NCBI GenBank assembly: GCA_038889235.1
Contig: JAWAHN010000002.1
Coordinates: 292,288 to 356,287 of the forward strand
DNA from: Candidatus Jordarchaeales archaeon
GTDB lineage: Archaea; Asgardarchaeota; Jordiarchaeia; Jordiarchaeales; Freyrarchaeaceae
Length of the DNA stretch: 64,000 nucleotides
Reading direction: 5' to 3'
Positions within the stretch are counted from its first letter, which is position 1. Each line of letters opens with the position of its first letter. The position numbers and the translations under genes are program-made. Positions 53,873 to 63,002 of this stretch are shown piece by piece. The notes beneath the pieces were generated by a model. The model saw only the letters and a list, made by a program, of their open reading frames with translations. It was not told the origin of the DNA and did not search any database.

Positions 53873-55210
53873 GTGATTCAATTGTCCTTGAAACTTGAGG
53901 TTGTTAATGCTGGCGCTGCTGATGGGCGCGCATTTATGAACCCGAGCGACATGAAGCAGCTTGGAATAGACGACTTTGACATAGTCGTTTTCATTAACGA
54001 GTACGAGGACTGGGGTGCTGTCCAAGTTATATCTAAGAGCGACTGCCCTGAAGGCTACATAATGATTGACGAAGACGTGCTTGACTCGGCGAACGTTTCA
54101 GAAGGAGACGTAGTTACTGTCAAGAAGAAAAAGGCTAGAGGAGGGATAAAATACGTTCAACTGGGTGTTGAACCAATGGAGGGGCAACCTACAGAGGAGG
54201 TCGTCGTGTGGGTTGCGGATCACGTCAGTGATCTTGCCAGGATACTCAAGAAGAGGCCCATATACAGGAACCTCGAGGTCAGCTGGCGGGATGCTGAGTG
54301 TGGTTACATAAAGCTGAGGGTTCAGTCAACTAAGCCCGACCTCTCGGGTGAAGAGGTTGGAATAATCGATCCGACGGGGCACGAGGTCACGTTCGAAATA
54401 GTTCCAGCCCTCGACATGACGTTTAACGCGGTGCTCATGATAGACGTCTCCGGATCCATGCAGAAGAAGGATATGAGGCTTAAAAACGTCGACGGAGCAA
54501 TAGAAGGGCTGAAGAAGGGGATGCGTGAGACACAGCGCTTGAAGGAGTTCCTTGTAGGAATAGAGGAAGGTGGGGTAGTTAGCAGGATAAAGGCAGCCGC
54601 CCTCGCAACGCTGCTCTACTTGTCCTTGAAGATAGGGAGAGGGTGGGGTGAAAACGTTCAAGTCATAACGTTCGCCGAACAAGTTGAACCGTTAACCATA
54701 ACGGACAAGCAGGGAAGGCAGACGACAGTCATAAAGTGTACTGGGGAGAGTAAGGCTCTGGGGCTTGAAGCTATAGGAGAGTACATACTTGAAAAGTGCC
54801 AGGAGGGAAGTGGGTTAACGTTCATGAGCGGCGCATTAAAGAAGGCCGCCGAGTTAGCTGAACTGTTCCCTCCTAACCCAAAGACCGGAAAACCTTATCC
54901 TGTGATGTTCGTCCTGCTCTCCGACGGGTATCCAAACACCGGGGACGAGGAAGCAGGAATCCCGGTCAACCCGATACCTATAGTGCGCGACTACTTCTCC
55001 CAGAAAACAGATTGGGTACTCTACACTATAGGAATTGGAGAAGCGGACATGGAGCTCATGCGCAGACTGGCAGAGATAGGGAGGGGTGAGGCATTCAAAG
55101 CTGACGACTTCGGCGATCTGGCACGGTGGTACGACATGTTGGCGCAGCGCTTCGCGATAACGGTAAAAACGACCCCTTCACAGTTTGCTGCAGAAGTCTC
55201 TGAAACATAA
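53873..55210 (+). CDS. VWA-domain protein with Cdc48-like N domain
   Basis: A 445-residue protein in three parts. Residues 1-87 look like the Cdc48/p97 N-terminal double-psi barrel (LEVVNAGAADGRAFMNPSDM, LGIDDFDIVVF, SEGDVVTVKKKK). Residues 94-175 resemble the second Cdc48 N subdomain (LKKRPIYRNLEV, KLRVQSTKP, GIIDPTGHEVTF). From about 183 a von Willebrand A domain carries a full MIDAS: D191-x-S193-x-S195, T316 and D351 (LLSDGYPNTGD). There is no AAA+ ATPase and no signal peptide, so it is likely an intracellular binding or adaptor protein. The subdomain call is by pattern, not by search. It converges with the amidoligase gene. Confidence 0.8.
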   Translation: MIQLSLKLEVVNAGAADGRAFMNPSDMKQLGIDDFDIVVFINEYEDWGAVQVISKSDCPEGYIMIDEDVLDSANVSEGDVVTVKKKKARGGIKYVQLGVEPMEGQPTEEVVVWVADHVSDLARILKKRPIYRNLEVSWRDAECGYIKLRVQSTKPDLSGEEVGIIDPTGHEVTFEIVPALDMTFNAVLMIDVSGSMQKKDMRLKNVDGAIEGLKKGMRETQRLKEFLVGIEEGGVVSRIKAAALATLLYLSLKIGRGWGENVQVITFAEQVEPLTITDKQGRQTTVIKCTGESKALGLEAIGEYILEKCQEGSGLTFMSGALKKAAELAELFPPNPKTGKPYPVMFVLLSDGYPNTGDEEAGIPVNPIPIVRDYFSQKTDWVLYTIGIGEADMELMRRLAEIGRGEAFKADDFGDLARWYDMLAQRFAITVKTTPSQFAAEVSET

Positions 55211-55359
55211 AGACGCTGCCTGTAGCGCACAGGGCCTAAAGCGACTTCGAAGCTGGGAGAACCCCCGCACCCTCCAAAATTTTTAGTACGCAAATGCAGT
55301 TAACGGGGAACCTCACCCTTGGTGAGGTTAAAGCACTCCATCCTAAACTTGGCTCAAAA

Positions 55360-58300
55360 CTAGTTCGCCGAATCAAACACTTTTACGAGCTTCACTTCAT
55401 GCCTGGGTGTCTGCACTACTTCAGATGGTAGTAGTTTATCTTTCACGTAGACTAATGCTTCCAGCGTGACTATTGTGGTGTTAGGTACCTGCGGGGGCTT
55501 CCACGCCACACTTACCGTTTTCTCCTGCTGCTTAATCTCTCCGCTCCAAACTTTCCGTGTTTTCGTCAGAACCCTCGCAGTTAAGACAACCTTAATCGGT
55601 TGCGCCACTTTCTTCTTAACGTTGAATGCCAGTTTACTCTCTTTTCTCTCCTCCAGCATGGACGGGAGCTTGGTGAATGCGACCTTCACGAGAGGGCTGG
55701 TTGGCGGGCTTACCATGAACATTGGAGAAGTCTCCGTTAGCACGAAGGAGCCTTCCTGCGTTTTGAACTGTAGCATGGCTTGCAAGTACGTCTTCTTTCC
55801 CGCAAGCCACGGTGGAATCTCAATTTTCCCGTGAACCTTCACTCCCTTCCTAGGTTTAAGCTCAAGGCTTAACTTCTCCTCAACCTCAACTTCCCCCTGA
55901 AGTGTAAAAAGGCGGACCACCCCTCTAGCTTTTACCTGCCGCTCAGCGGCATTCTCTGCTTCGAACTCATACGCGACCTGACCACCAGCTTGCACATCCC
56001 TCACTCTAAGTGTTACCTCACTGATGGTAATCGGGGGACGAGGAGTTACATTAACCTCGACTTCTTCACTATAAACCCTAGCTCCGTCTGCCTCCAAACT
56101 TATCTTTAACTTGTGCCTTCCCTTCTCCTCCCAGGCTTTGACTGTCAGTGGCAAAACATGCATCCCTTCGTCCACGACATACTCCTTCGACGTCACGGAT
56201 CCGGCCGTCAACGAAACACTTAGCTTTACCGGCTTCATAACCCCTTCAACTCTCACTTTGAGCTTCACCACAATGGTCGACGACGCTGCAACATTCTTCG
56301 GGCACTCGATGCCGGAAACCTTGACCGCCTTCTTAGGCGGAAGAGCGGTAACATGAACGACCCCCGTCTTACACTCCGCTAGAACCTCCTCACCATGAAC
56401 TACACGGCACACGAAGGCGAAGCTCCCCTCCGTAACATCCTTGCCAACCTTAACCTTGCAGGACAGCCTCTTTGACTGCTTCACAACAAGCTCCCTATAA
56501 TCCATTAGCCTCCTCTCCCTTCCCTCCAGGAAGATCTCAGCAAAGAAGGGGCCCGCAACGTCTGGGTTCAAGTTCACAACTTCGAAAACCGCCTTGCAAG
56601 TCTCACCCCACTTAACCACGTGCTTGGAAACACTACCGGAAACACTCAACCGAGGTCTAAGGGAAATATGTGAGACGTCGATGGCTCTTGAAACATGGGC
56701 CGCAGCGACTGCTGTTTTGCTCTCTGCACGCTCCACCCTTCTACGTGAAGAGGGCTGAATACGAGTGAGCTTTGACTGCTTTGCTGTCTTCACAGCCCTC
56801 TCTGCCTTAGTTCTATCCTGAACGACAGGAGTTTTAGGCTTCGCAACGCTTACCTGTGCTTCTCGCCTAACTTGTGCCGTTGGCGGGGTAAGCCTGGTGA
56901 CTACTATAACCTTTGGCTTAGCCTCTGCCTCTCTAATGGTTACAGCCTCTTTCTTCTTGGCCTCCGCTGTCTGTGCGACAAGTTCCTGTCTTGTTGCGGT
57001 GGTCTTTGTTTCCACTGCTGCTACACTTGGCCTTTCAACTCTCACCACCGGGGTTTTATATTCTGCCACTGTTTCCCCCATGTAGAGTACTTGAAACCTA
57101 AGTGTGTACTCCCCCTCCTCGCCCGACGGAATAGGCACACTCACTACCGCAGGGATGTTTATCTTTTTCGTCAGAATAGGGGATATCTTTCCACCCTTTT
57201 CCGCTGTAACAACTAGTTTGTACTCCCCTCTAAACTCGGGAGGCCTACTCTCGACCTTCACCTTAAGCTCCCTAGTCTCCCCCACTCTGACGGTTTTAGG
57301 CGTGGTCCCAACAGTCACCTTCACGTTAGGTATCGCGGTGGCTTTAAACGTCCTAGTTTCTGCTTCGCAGCCCCCCACTCCCTCACCTTTCAAGGCAAAC
57401 TTCAGACGGCACGTCTTAGTTCCATGGAACGCTTTGAGAGGGATTTTGAGGGGGAGCTGCGAGCTCGTGACAATAACAGTCTTACCTTTCCTCAAAAATA
57501 TCTTCTTCACAGCCGTCTGGATCGTCTCGCTTTCATCGGCGAAGGTCACCTTCGCCACGAGCGTTGCCTGCGCATCCCCATCGCTGCTCACTTCAACAGT
57601 GAATGGTATGATCTCCTCTGCAACCACCATGGACGCTGTCGTCTCTGCTTTCATCGACACCTTGACCGCTAGCTTTGGTTTCTCTACAGATTCCACCCTT
57701 GCCTCTCCGAACGCTTCGATCAACGGGTCCCCTGGACCCGTGCAATACTTCCTAGTGATCTCCATCAAGCTGCGGGCTACGACCCCCATGTCTCCCCCCG
57801 AGCTACTGTAGAGGTATAGCAGGTAGTCTGCAGGGGAGCACGGGGGTTCAAGCTTATCTGAACCGTAGACGGATACAAGGAAAGGCTTGAGGTAGTCTTG
57901 GAACCCAAGCTCATCTACTTCCTCCTCAACGTACTTTAGCATCCCCCGGACGGCTTCGAAAAGCTTAGAGTAGGGCTCTCCTGAAGGAGAGGTGTTGTAG
58001 AATGATGCCTCCTTCTCCTTGAGCCCCTTGTCCGGGAAAAACTTCCCCATTAAACCATAGAGTATCGCTTTTTCCCTGTTCTCAACTACCACGCTCGAGC
58101 TGACCCTTGGAACCCTAACTCCTTTACTTGCTAGTTTGACCGCTTTGAGCGCCAGCGCCTGTAGGAGAGCTACAAGCGCCAACCTTCTTGCTGCACTGAA
58201 CTGTGAGTCGAAGACTCTGACCTCTATTGTTCCATAGTCTGTGAAGGGGAAAACGTCAACGTACCTGTCATCCGGCGGCTCCCTCATAACTACAGAGTCA

Positions 58301-59061
58301 AAAGCTCTCCTATCCAGTGACTCTAAGTAGGGTATGTAGTGGTCTTTGTCTGCGGGCCCCATCTGGCTCGTGTTGTACTTAAGCCTTATGTCTCGAACAC
58401 AGTCCTTTCCGATTATGAAGACTTTACCCTTCCTCTGAACTTTGACAGTCCCAGTAACCCCTTCCCTGATGAATGGAGAGTTCACCGTGAGAGCTATCAG
58501 GTGAGGGACAAATGCGCGTATCATGTTGTACACAGCTGGTGCTTCCTCTTTGCTCACTCCCACGTGGTAGTGGTCTCCAAAGGTTACCCCGCTCCTATAC
58601 TCTTCCTCGAAGGGGTTGAAACCTATAGAAATCAAGTGGTATCCTGAAGGGAGGGAGTCGTATGCCACGCTATAGAGCGTTTTAATCCACCATTCAAGCT
58701 CCTCCATAAATCTGCACGGAGGAGTTACGAGCTCCAAGATCCAGGTTATCTGGCTCACGTTCGGGTCTGGTCCGAGAACGTCGACGTCGGCAGCTCCACG
58801 AGGGGTCCTATAGGAGACCACAACGTAAGGTAGTCTCTTCCCCCTTCTCTCTTTCTCACTAAAAGAGACGTTAATGACGTTATCTGAAACCTCAGCTGGC
58901 GCGTCCGCGACAGCCTTCTGCAAGTTTTTCAAAGCGTTCCCCATAAGGTGCTTCCACACTTGGATTAGGGTTGCCCCACGTAGCAGTCTACCCTTTGAGT
59001 CGACCACTTGAACCTCCATCTCTATTCCTTGAGTGAAGGGGAGCTTGTGCATTTCAACCAC
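55360..59061 (-). CDS. GCS2-type carboxylate-amine ligase fused to Ig-like repeats
   Basis: A 1233-residue protein. Residues 1 to about 440 match the glutamate-cysteine-ligase 2/amidoligase fold: GIEMEV (E14, E16), ITWILELVTPP (E110), FGDHYHVGV (H164, H166) and GTIEVRVFDSQ (E280, R282, D285), so catalysis looks intact. The rest (about 450-1233) is beta-rich, Ig/CARDB-like modules separated by a Lys/Thr/Ala linker around 720-810. There is no signal peptide or membrane segment. GTG 59061 is the longest start; ATG 59052 is possible. It begins nine bases after the coiled-coil gene stop, so is its operon partner. Substrates are unknown; a peptide or protein tag is an inference. Confidence 0.85.
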   Translation of the reverse strand: MVEMHKLPFTQGIEMEVQVVDSKGRLLRGATLIQVWKHLMGNALKNLQKAVADAPAEVSDNVINVSFSEKERRGKRLPYVVVSYRTPRGAADVDVLGPDPNVSQITWILELVTPPCRFMEELEWWIKTLYSVAYDSLPSGYHLISIGFNPFEEEYRSGVTFGDHYHVGVSKEEAPAVYNMIRAFVPHLIALTVNSPFIREGVTGTVKVQRKGKVFIIGKDCVRDIRLKYNTSQMGPADKDHYIPYLESLDRRAFDSVVMREPPDDRYVDVFPFTDYGTIEVRVFDSQFSAARRLALVALLQALALKAVKLASKGVRVPRVSSSVVVENREKAILYGLMGKFFPDKGLKEKEASFYNTSPSGEPYSKLFEAVRGMLKYVEEEVDELGFQDYLKPFLVSVYGSDKLEPPCSPADYLLYLYSSSGGDMGVVARSLMEITRKYCTGPGDPLIEAFGEARVESVEKPKLAVKVSMKAETTASMVVAEEIIPFTVEVSSDGDAQATLVAKVTFADESETIQTAVKKIFLRKGKTVIVTSSQLPLKIPLKAFHGTKTCRLKFALKGEGVGGCEAETRTFKATAIPNVKVTVGTTPKTVRVGETRELKVKVESRPPEFRGEYKLVVTAEKGGKISPILTKKINIPAVVSVPIPSGEEGEYTLRFQVLYMGETVAEYKTPVVRVERPSVAAVETKTTATRQELVAQTAEAKKKEAVTIREAEAKPKVIVVTRLTPPTAQVRREAQVSVAKPKTPVVQDRTKAERAVKTAKQSKLTRIQPSSRRRVERAESKTAVAAAHVSRAIDVSHISLRPRLSVSGSVSKHVVKWGETCKAVFEVVNLNPDVAGPFFAEIFLEGRERRLMDYRELVVKQSKRLSCKVKVGKDVTEGSFAFVCRVVHGEEVLAECKTGVVHVTALPPKKAVKVSGIECPKNVAASSTIVVKLKVRVEGVMKPVKLSVSLTAGSVTSKEYVVDEGMHVLPLTVKAWEEKGRHKLKISLEADGARVYSEEVEVNVTPRPPITISEVTLRVRDVQAGGQVAYEFEAENAAERQVKARGVVRLFTLQGEVEVEEKLSLELKPRKGVKVHGKIEIPPWLAGKKTYLQAMLQFKTQEGSFVLTETSPMFMVSPPTSPLVKVAFTKLPSMLEERKESKLAFNVKKKVAQPIKVVLTARVLTKTRKVWSGEIKQQEKTVSVAWKPPQVPNTTIVTLEALVYVKDKLLPSEVVQTPRHEVKLVKVFDSAN

Positions 59062-59070
59062 TCGCCAAAC

Positions 59071-60576
59071 CTAGATGTCAACAGCTGGTTTTAAATAATG
59101 GTCGATGTAGCTCTTCGCCTCATCCGCCTCCCTCCTCCTCAACACTCCTGAATCAACCAGCACGCTTATCCCTCGCGAGAAAAGGGAGGCAGCCTCGGGG
59201 TTCAGGAGGTAGTTGAACTTCTTCAGTCCAGAGGCTATAGCACCCCACACTTCTTCTCTGAGGCTCAAGCTAACTATAGACTCAAGCTGGGAAGAGACTG
59301 CAACGCCGCCAGCTTCAACAACTATAGGGGGAATTACGTCGACAACTTCTTTTCCCCCAGCAAGCCTGTAGGCGAAGAAGGGCACGTACACAGTCGCCGG
59401 AAGCTTCCCGGGGAAAGTTGAAGCGGGAACGAGGAACGAAGAGTTTGCCTCGACACGAGACCTAGCTTGGGAAAGCCACTCCCTGGAGATCTCCTCGTAC
59501 TCCCTCTTCTGCCTGACCGCCTCGAGGAAGACCTGCTTCACCCGCCTGACTTCCTGGTTTACATCCTCAATCTCTCTTTCCAACTCTTTAAGTATTCTTT
59601 CCTCCTCTTTCTGAAACTCTTTTTCAGCCTTTTTCTTGAGCCGCTCTTTCTCCCTTTCAAAGCGCTCCCTGCGGCCGAGGTAATCCAAGTACTCCCTCTC
59701 AACTCTGGAGAACTCCTCAATGGCTTCTTCGAGCGAATCTATAACTGCCCTTATCCTCTCCAAGGTTAACTCGGGCTCCCCTCCAGACGTAGCCTCTGAA
59801 ATAGCCTTCTCCAACTTCTCAATATACCGCGAGAGGGGAAAAGTGCTCGGCGGGCTCTCAGAAAACTTCAACGCCTCTATTCTTTTAACTTCCATCTCAA
59901 ACTTAGCCCTCTCCTCCTCCACTCTCCCCTGAGCCTTCTCCTTAATTCTCTGCTTCTCCTCCTCAGCTTTCCTCTCGGCCTCCTCAATTTCTTCCCTGTA
60001 GCGGGCCAGCGTTTCATCGATAATTCTCAAGTTCTCCCTGAAAACCTCGGCAAAGTGGTTCACGTTCTCTTTTGTGAGCACGGTAAAAGACGACAAAGTC
60101 TCGCTTGCAGCCTTTAGGGAGATCCTTTCTGGGACCAACTCGTCAGGCTTGACATTCCACCGCTCCACATGTTGAAGTCTCTCGGTGAGCGCGGTGAGCG
60201 CCGGGCCGCTGACGAGTCCCGGCACGTTGGCTTTGAGGGGCTTAACCTGTCGTTTGAGAGACGAAACCCTCAGCTTTAGCGCCTCAGTAAATGATTCCAA
60301 ACGAGCCTCGTCAAAGTCTTTGAAGGATGAAAGGTGAGGCGAGTAGAAAACTGAGCCTGAAAGTGAAGCTGTCGCCTCAACGGCCACCATGCTCTCCCCA
60401 TCAACTGGGATAAGGTGTATCGGGAAAAAGAACTTCGAAACAGACACGAGTTCGCCGCCGGAAGATTTCTTCCAAATTAAGAAGAATGCCAGCGCAACCT
60501 CGACAGCGTCAGCGTACTTCGAGGGGAAGAACTCCCTTCTCTGAAGCACAAACGGCACTGAAAATATTTCAACCAA
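59071..60576 (-). CDS. Coiled-coil protein, operon partner of the amidoligase
   Basis: A 501-residue protein I do not recognise. A mixed N-terminal domain (about 1-150) is followed by two long coiled coils (about 185-240 and 275-375, rich in EEAERKAEEEKQRIK and EREKERLKKKAEKE) and a C-terminal globular domain (about 400-500; FLVPASTFPGKLPATVYVPFFAYRLAGG). The frame opens at ATG 60597, but a TATA-like TAAATATTT at 60604-60612 is too near; TTG 60576 fits better. No ATPase motif is seen, so it is not an SMC-type motor. It is probably a scaffold or partner for the ligase. Confidence 0.75.
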   Translation of the reverse strand: MVEIFSVPFVLQRREFFPSKYADAVEVALAFFLIWKKSSGGELVSVSKFFFPIHLIPVDGESMVAVEATASLSGSVFYSPHLSSFKDFDEARLESFTEALKLRVSSLKRQVKPLKANVPGLVSGPALTALTERLQHVERWNVKPDELVPERISLKAASETLSSFTVLTKENVNHFAEVFRENLRIIDETLARYREEIEEAERKAEEEKQRIKEKAQGRVEEERAKFEMEVKRIEALKFSESPPSTFPLSRYIEKLEKAISEATSGGEPELTLERIRAVIDSLEEAIEEFSRVEREYLDYLGRRERFEREKERLKKKAEKEFQKEEERILKELEREIEDVNQEVRRVKQVFLEAVRQKREYEEISREWLSQARSRVEANSSFLVPASTFPGKLPATVYVPFFAYRLAGGKEVVDVIPPIVVEAGGVAVSSQLESIVSLSLREEVWGAIASGLKKFNYLLNPEAASLFSRGISVLVDSGVLRRREADEAKSYIDHYLKPAVDI

Positions 60577-60659
60577 TCCCAGGCGGCCTCCATGCATCTT
60601 ACAAAATATTTAGGTGAAATGTGGCAATTTTAAAATAGTTGTTCTCTGGAGGTCCAAAG

Positions 60660-61577
60660 TTGAAAAGTATAGTGATAGATACGGATGTGGGCTTCGACGT
60701 GGACGACGCCTATGCTTTAGCTTTCGCCGCTAGGTCGCCCGAGCTCACCTTAGAGGGTGTCACGACAGTTTACGGAGACACGCTTTTGAGAGCTAGGGTC
60801 GCGTGCAAGGTCCTAAGGTTGGCTGGAAGGAGCGATATACCCGTCGTGGCGGGCCTAGGAGAGCCGCTCTCGCGCTGGAAGAAGGCACACATGTTCGGGT
60901 TTGAGGGGGAAGGCATACTGGAGGAGGGGGACGAGTTACCTCAAGTGCCAACTAACGCGGTCGAGTTTATACTTTCGAAGTGCACCTCGAGGATCACGTT
61001 GGTCACCATCGGTCCTTTGACGAACGTCGCAGCGGCAATATGTCGTGATCCGGGAATAGTCGACGAGGTTGAAGAGATCATAGTAATGGGTGGACTCCTG
61101 GAGCCCGTCGTCATCGAAGGAAAGGTAATCCCCACTAGGACGGAGTACAATGTTAACTGTGACCCGGAGGCGACCATCACCGTGCTCGAATCAGGGGCAA
61201 AAATTACCCTTGTACCTTTAAACACCACAATGAGGGTTGAAAATGCTCTTAGCGAGGAAGACCTGTCAGCTCTCAGAAGAGCGGGCACACCTCTCACGCA
61301 AACGCTGCTCAAGGCGAGCGAAATGTGGCTTAAGCGCCTTGACGAGCTGATGCGCGCGCTAGGAATGCCACCGGAGAGAGTGAAACTCTGGATGCATGAC
61401 CCGTTAACTGTTGCCGCGGCCATCGACAAACACATCTTCACGGTAGAAACGCTTAGAGTCAAAGCTCAGGTGGCTGAAGGCGAGCTAAGATTGTCTATTA
61501 AGGAGGACGGGTATGAGGTCAACGTCTGCCGAGGAGCGGACTACAGGAAGTTTAAAAAATGCTGGTTGAAAGACTGA
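60660..61577 (+). CDS. Nucleoside hydrolase
   Basis: Inosine/uridine-type ribohydrolase of purine or pyrimidine salvage. Near the N-terminus IVIDTDVGFDVDDAYALAFA carries the Asp ligands of the Ca2+ site. Later, ITLVTIGPLTNVAAAI, VMGGLLEPV, and the C-terminal WMHDPLTVAAAID (His/Asp) complete the set. 305 residues, normal. GGAGGT directly before TTG 60660 sets the start, seven codons inside the longest frame. Divergent from the coiled-coil gene. Confidence 0.93.
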   Translation: MKSIVIDTDVGFDVDDAYALAFAARSPELTLEGVTTVYGDTLLRARVACKVLRLAGRSDIPVVAGLGEPLSRWKKAHMFGFEGEGILEEGDELPQVPTNAVEFILSKCTSRITLVTIGPLTNVAAAICRDPGIVDEVEEIIVMGGLLEPVVIEGKVIPTRTEYNVNCDPEATITVLESGAKITLVPLNTTMRVENALSEEDLSALRRAGTPLTQTLLKASEMWLKRLDELMRALGMPPERVKLWMHDPLTVAAAIDKHIFTVETLRVKAQVAEGELRLSIKEDGYEVNVCRGADYRKFKKCWLKD

Positions 61578-61603
61578 CAAGGCCATAGTTCTCAACAGTA
61601 AGC

Positions 61604-62035
61604 CTAACACCGGCTGCTTGTTCCGGCAGCACACCTTTCTTCAGCTTTCAACCTTTCAATCAAGTCGATGACCTTCTCCCTTATAGCGTCCCTCACCTTT
61701 CGAGCTTCGTCAAGTGGCATGTTAGCTGGATCGGGCATGTTCCACTCTTCTACATGGCTTGCAAACACGAGTGGGCACTCGCTCCCGCCGCAGACTATCA
61801 CTGCAACGTCCGCATTTTCCTGCATTTCTCTGGTAAGCAACTTAGGCTTATTTCCACTAATGTCTATGCCCTCCTCGAGCATCAACCTTACAGCGTTCGG
61901 GTGAACCCTCTCCGCTGGACGTGTTCCAGCGCTGAAGGCAACCATGTTTTCTGGTGCGAGCTTGTTGAAATATGCTTCAGCTATCTGGCTCCTAAAGCTG
62001 TTCTCAACACAGACGAATAAAATCCGCTTCTTCAC
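61604..62035 (-). CDS. arsC: Arsenate reductase-like low-molecular-weight phosphatase
   Basis: The active-site loop CVENSFRS follows the CX5R pattern near the N-terminus. The later IVCGGSECPLVF carries the Cys pair, and WNMPDPA the catalytic Asp. This is the thioredoxin-coupled ArsC layout with the first and the C..C pair cysteines, though the second loop cysteine of many ArsC proteins is Phe. Arsenate reduction is likely; protein tyrosine phosphatase cannot be excluded. The C-terminus ends in a Cys-rich RCAAGTSSRC. GTG 62035 with GAGGGGGG upstream is the better start (143 residues). Confidence 0.8.
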   Translation of the reverse strand: MKKRILFVCVENSFRSQIAEAYFNKLAPENMVAFSAGTRPAERVHPNAVRLMLEEGIDISGNKPKLLTREMQENADVAVIVCGGSECPLVFASHVEEWNMPDPANMPLDEARKVRDAIREKVIDLIERLKAEERCAAGTSSRC

Positions 62036-62062
62036 GGAAACAGCACCCCCCCTCAAGGAGCT

Positions 62063-62899
62063 TTAAATGTCCTTCGTTTTAACCACCTTTATCCCCTGTG
62101 ACTCGGCAAATCTCACTATTTTCGCCCTCTCCTCCCCTCTCATTCCTTTCCAGTCAAGCACGAAGAGGTCTACGCCACCGAGTGTTTTCTCGACAGCCTG
62201 CTGTAAGAGGCTTTCGTCCAGAACTCCGGTATAGTACTTTGACGCTATATGACCTACTCCTATGTCTGACGAGATGTTTAGCTCGGTGAACTTTGGAGCG
62301 TAGTGTCCTCCCCCGAACCCCACAGCGTTGACACACTTTTCAGGTGGGCGAAACAGCAACTCTAAAATCGACTCGGCAACTACTTCTCCAGCCACCCTAT
62401 CCCTCCACTCCTTTTCGCTGCTCCCGATCTCTATAAACATGGAGGGAACGTCGACCGTCGGACCGTGATGTGTTTGCTCCTGTGACACAGTGAATCCTTC
62501 CAACGAGTACTCTTCTCTTAATCTGGCAAGCACCTTCAACGCCGCCTTGACGTGCATGGGTGATGCCATGCTAAGTTTCCTGGGCTCGCCTCCATACTCC
62601 GCCTTATCCCAGTTCCCTGAAACGTGGACGGACAGAGTTGCCATGTTAGCTAAGCTACTATGCCTGCTGGCGTAGATAACCAGACCTACGTCGAAGAACT
62701 TCTCTACGCCGCCACAATAGAGTATGTCTTCTTTGACGTGGACTAATGTAAGCTCGCATTTCCCAACGACTCCACTCCAGCACGCTGCGCACCTCTCTGG
62801 CGGTCGCCGGCTTGCCAACCCGGCGCGCTCCACAAGGTGGTTGGAAATGTTCATTCCCGCAGGGTCAAGTATTGAAGCCACAACAAGCACACTTTCCAT
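62063..62899 (-). CDS. dtdA: D-aminoacyl-tRNA deacylase, archaeal type
   Basis: Removes D-amino acids from mischarged tRNA. The 278-residue sequence matches the GEK1/DtdA family: ASILDPAGMNISNHLVE, VSQEQTHHGPTVDVPSMFIEIGSSEKEW, and the signature GFGGGHYAPKFTELN followed by GVGHIASKY. A TATA-like TCATATAAG lies about 35 bases before the ATG at 62899. It is divergent from ftsZ. Confidence 0.94.
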   Translation of the reverse strand: MESVLVVASILDPAGMNISNHLVERAGLASRRPPERCAACWSGVVGKCELTLVHVKEDILYCGGVEKFFDVGLVIYASRHSSLANMATLSVHVSGNWDKAEYGGEPRKLSMASPMHVKAALKVLARLREEYSLEGFTVSQEQTHHGPTVDVPSMFIEIGSSEKEWRDRVAGEVVAESILELLFRPPEKCVNAVGFGGGHYAPKFTELNISSDIGVGHIASKYYTGVLDESLLQQAVEKTLGGVDLFVLDWKGMRGEERAKIVRFAESQGIKVVKTKDI

Positions 62900-62925
62900 T
62901 CAAACCACGCATCCTAATCTCGGAC

Positions 62926-62938
62926 TTACGCTTATATG
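62926..62938. promoter_or_regulatory. Promoter region between dtdA and ftsZ
   Basis: CTTATATGA is a TATA-like element on either strand. On the minus strand its spacing suits dtdA; for ftsZ it would leave a leader of about 40 bases. Confidence 0.4.
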
Positions 62939-63002
62939 ACCTAGGTATTATGAAGAGTTTTACATGCGCCCCCTGTATGGTTAAAGGGAGAAGGTGTCCA
63001 AC

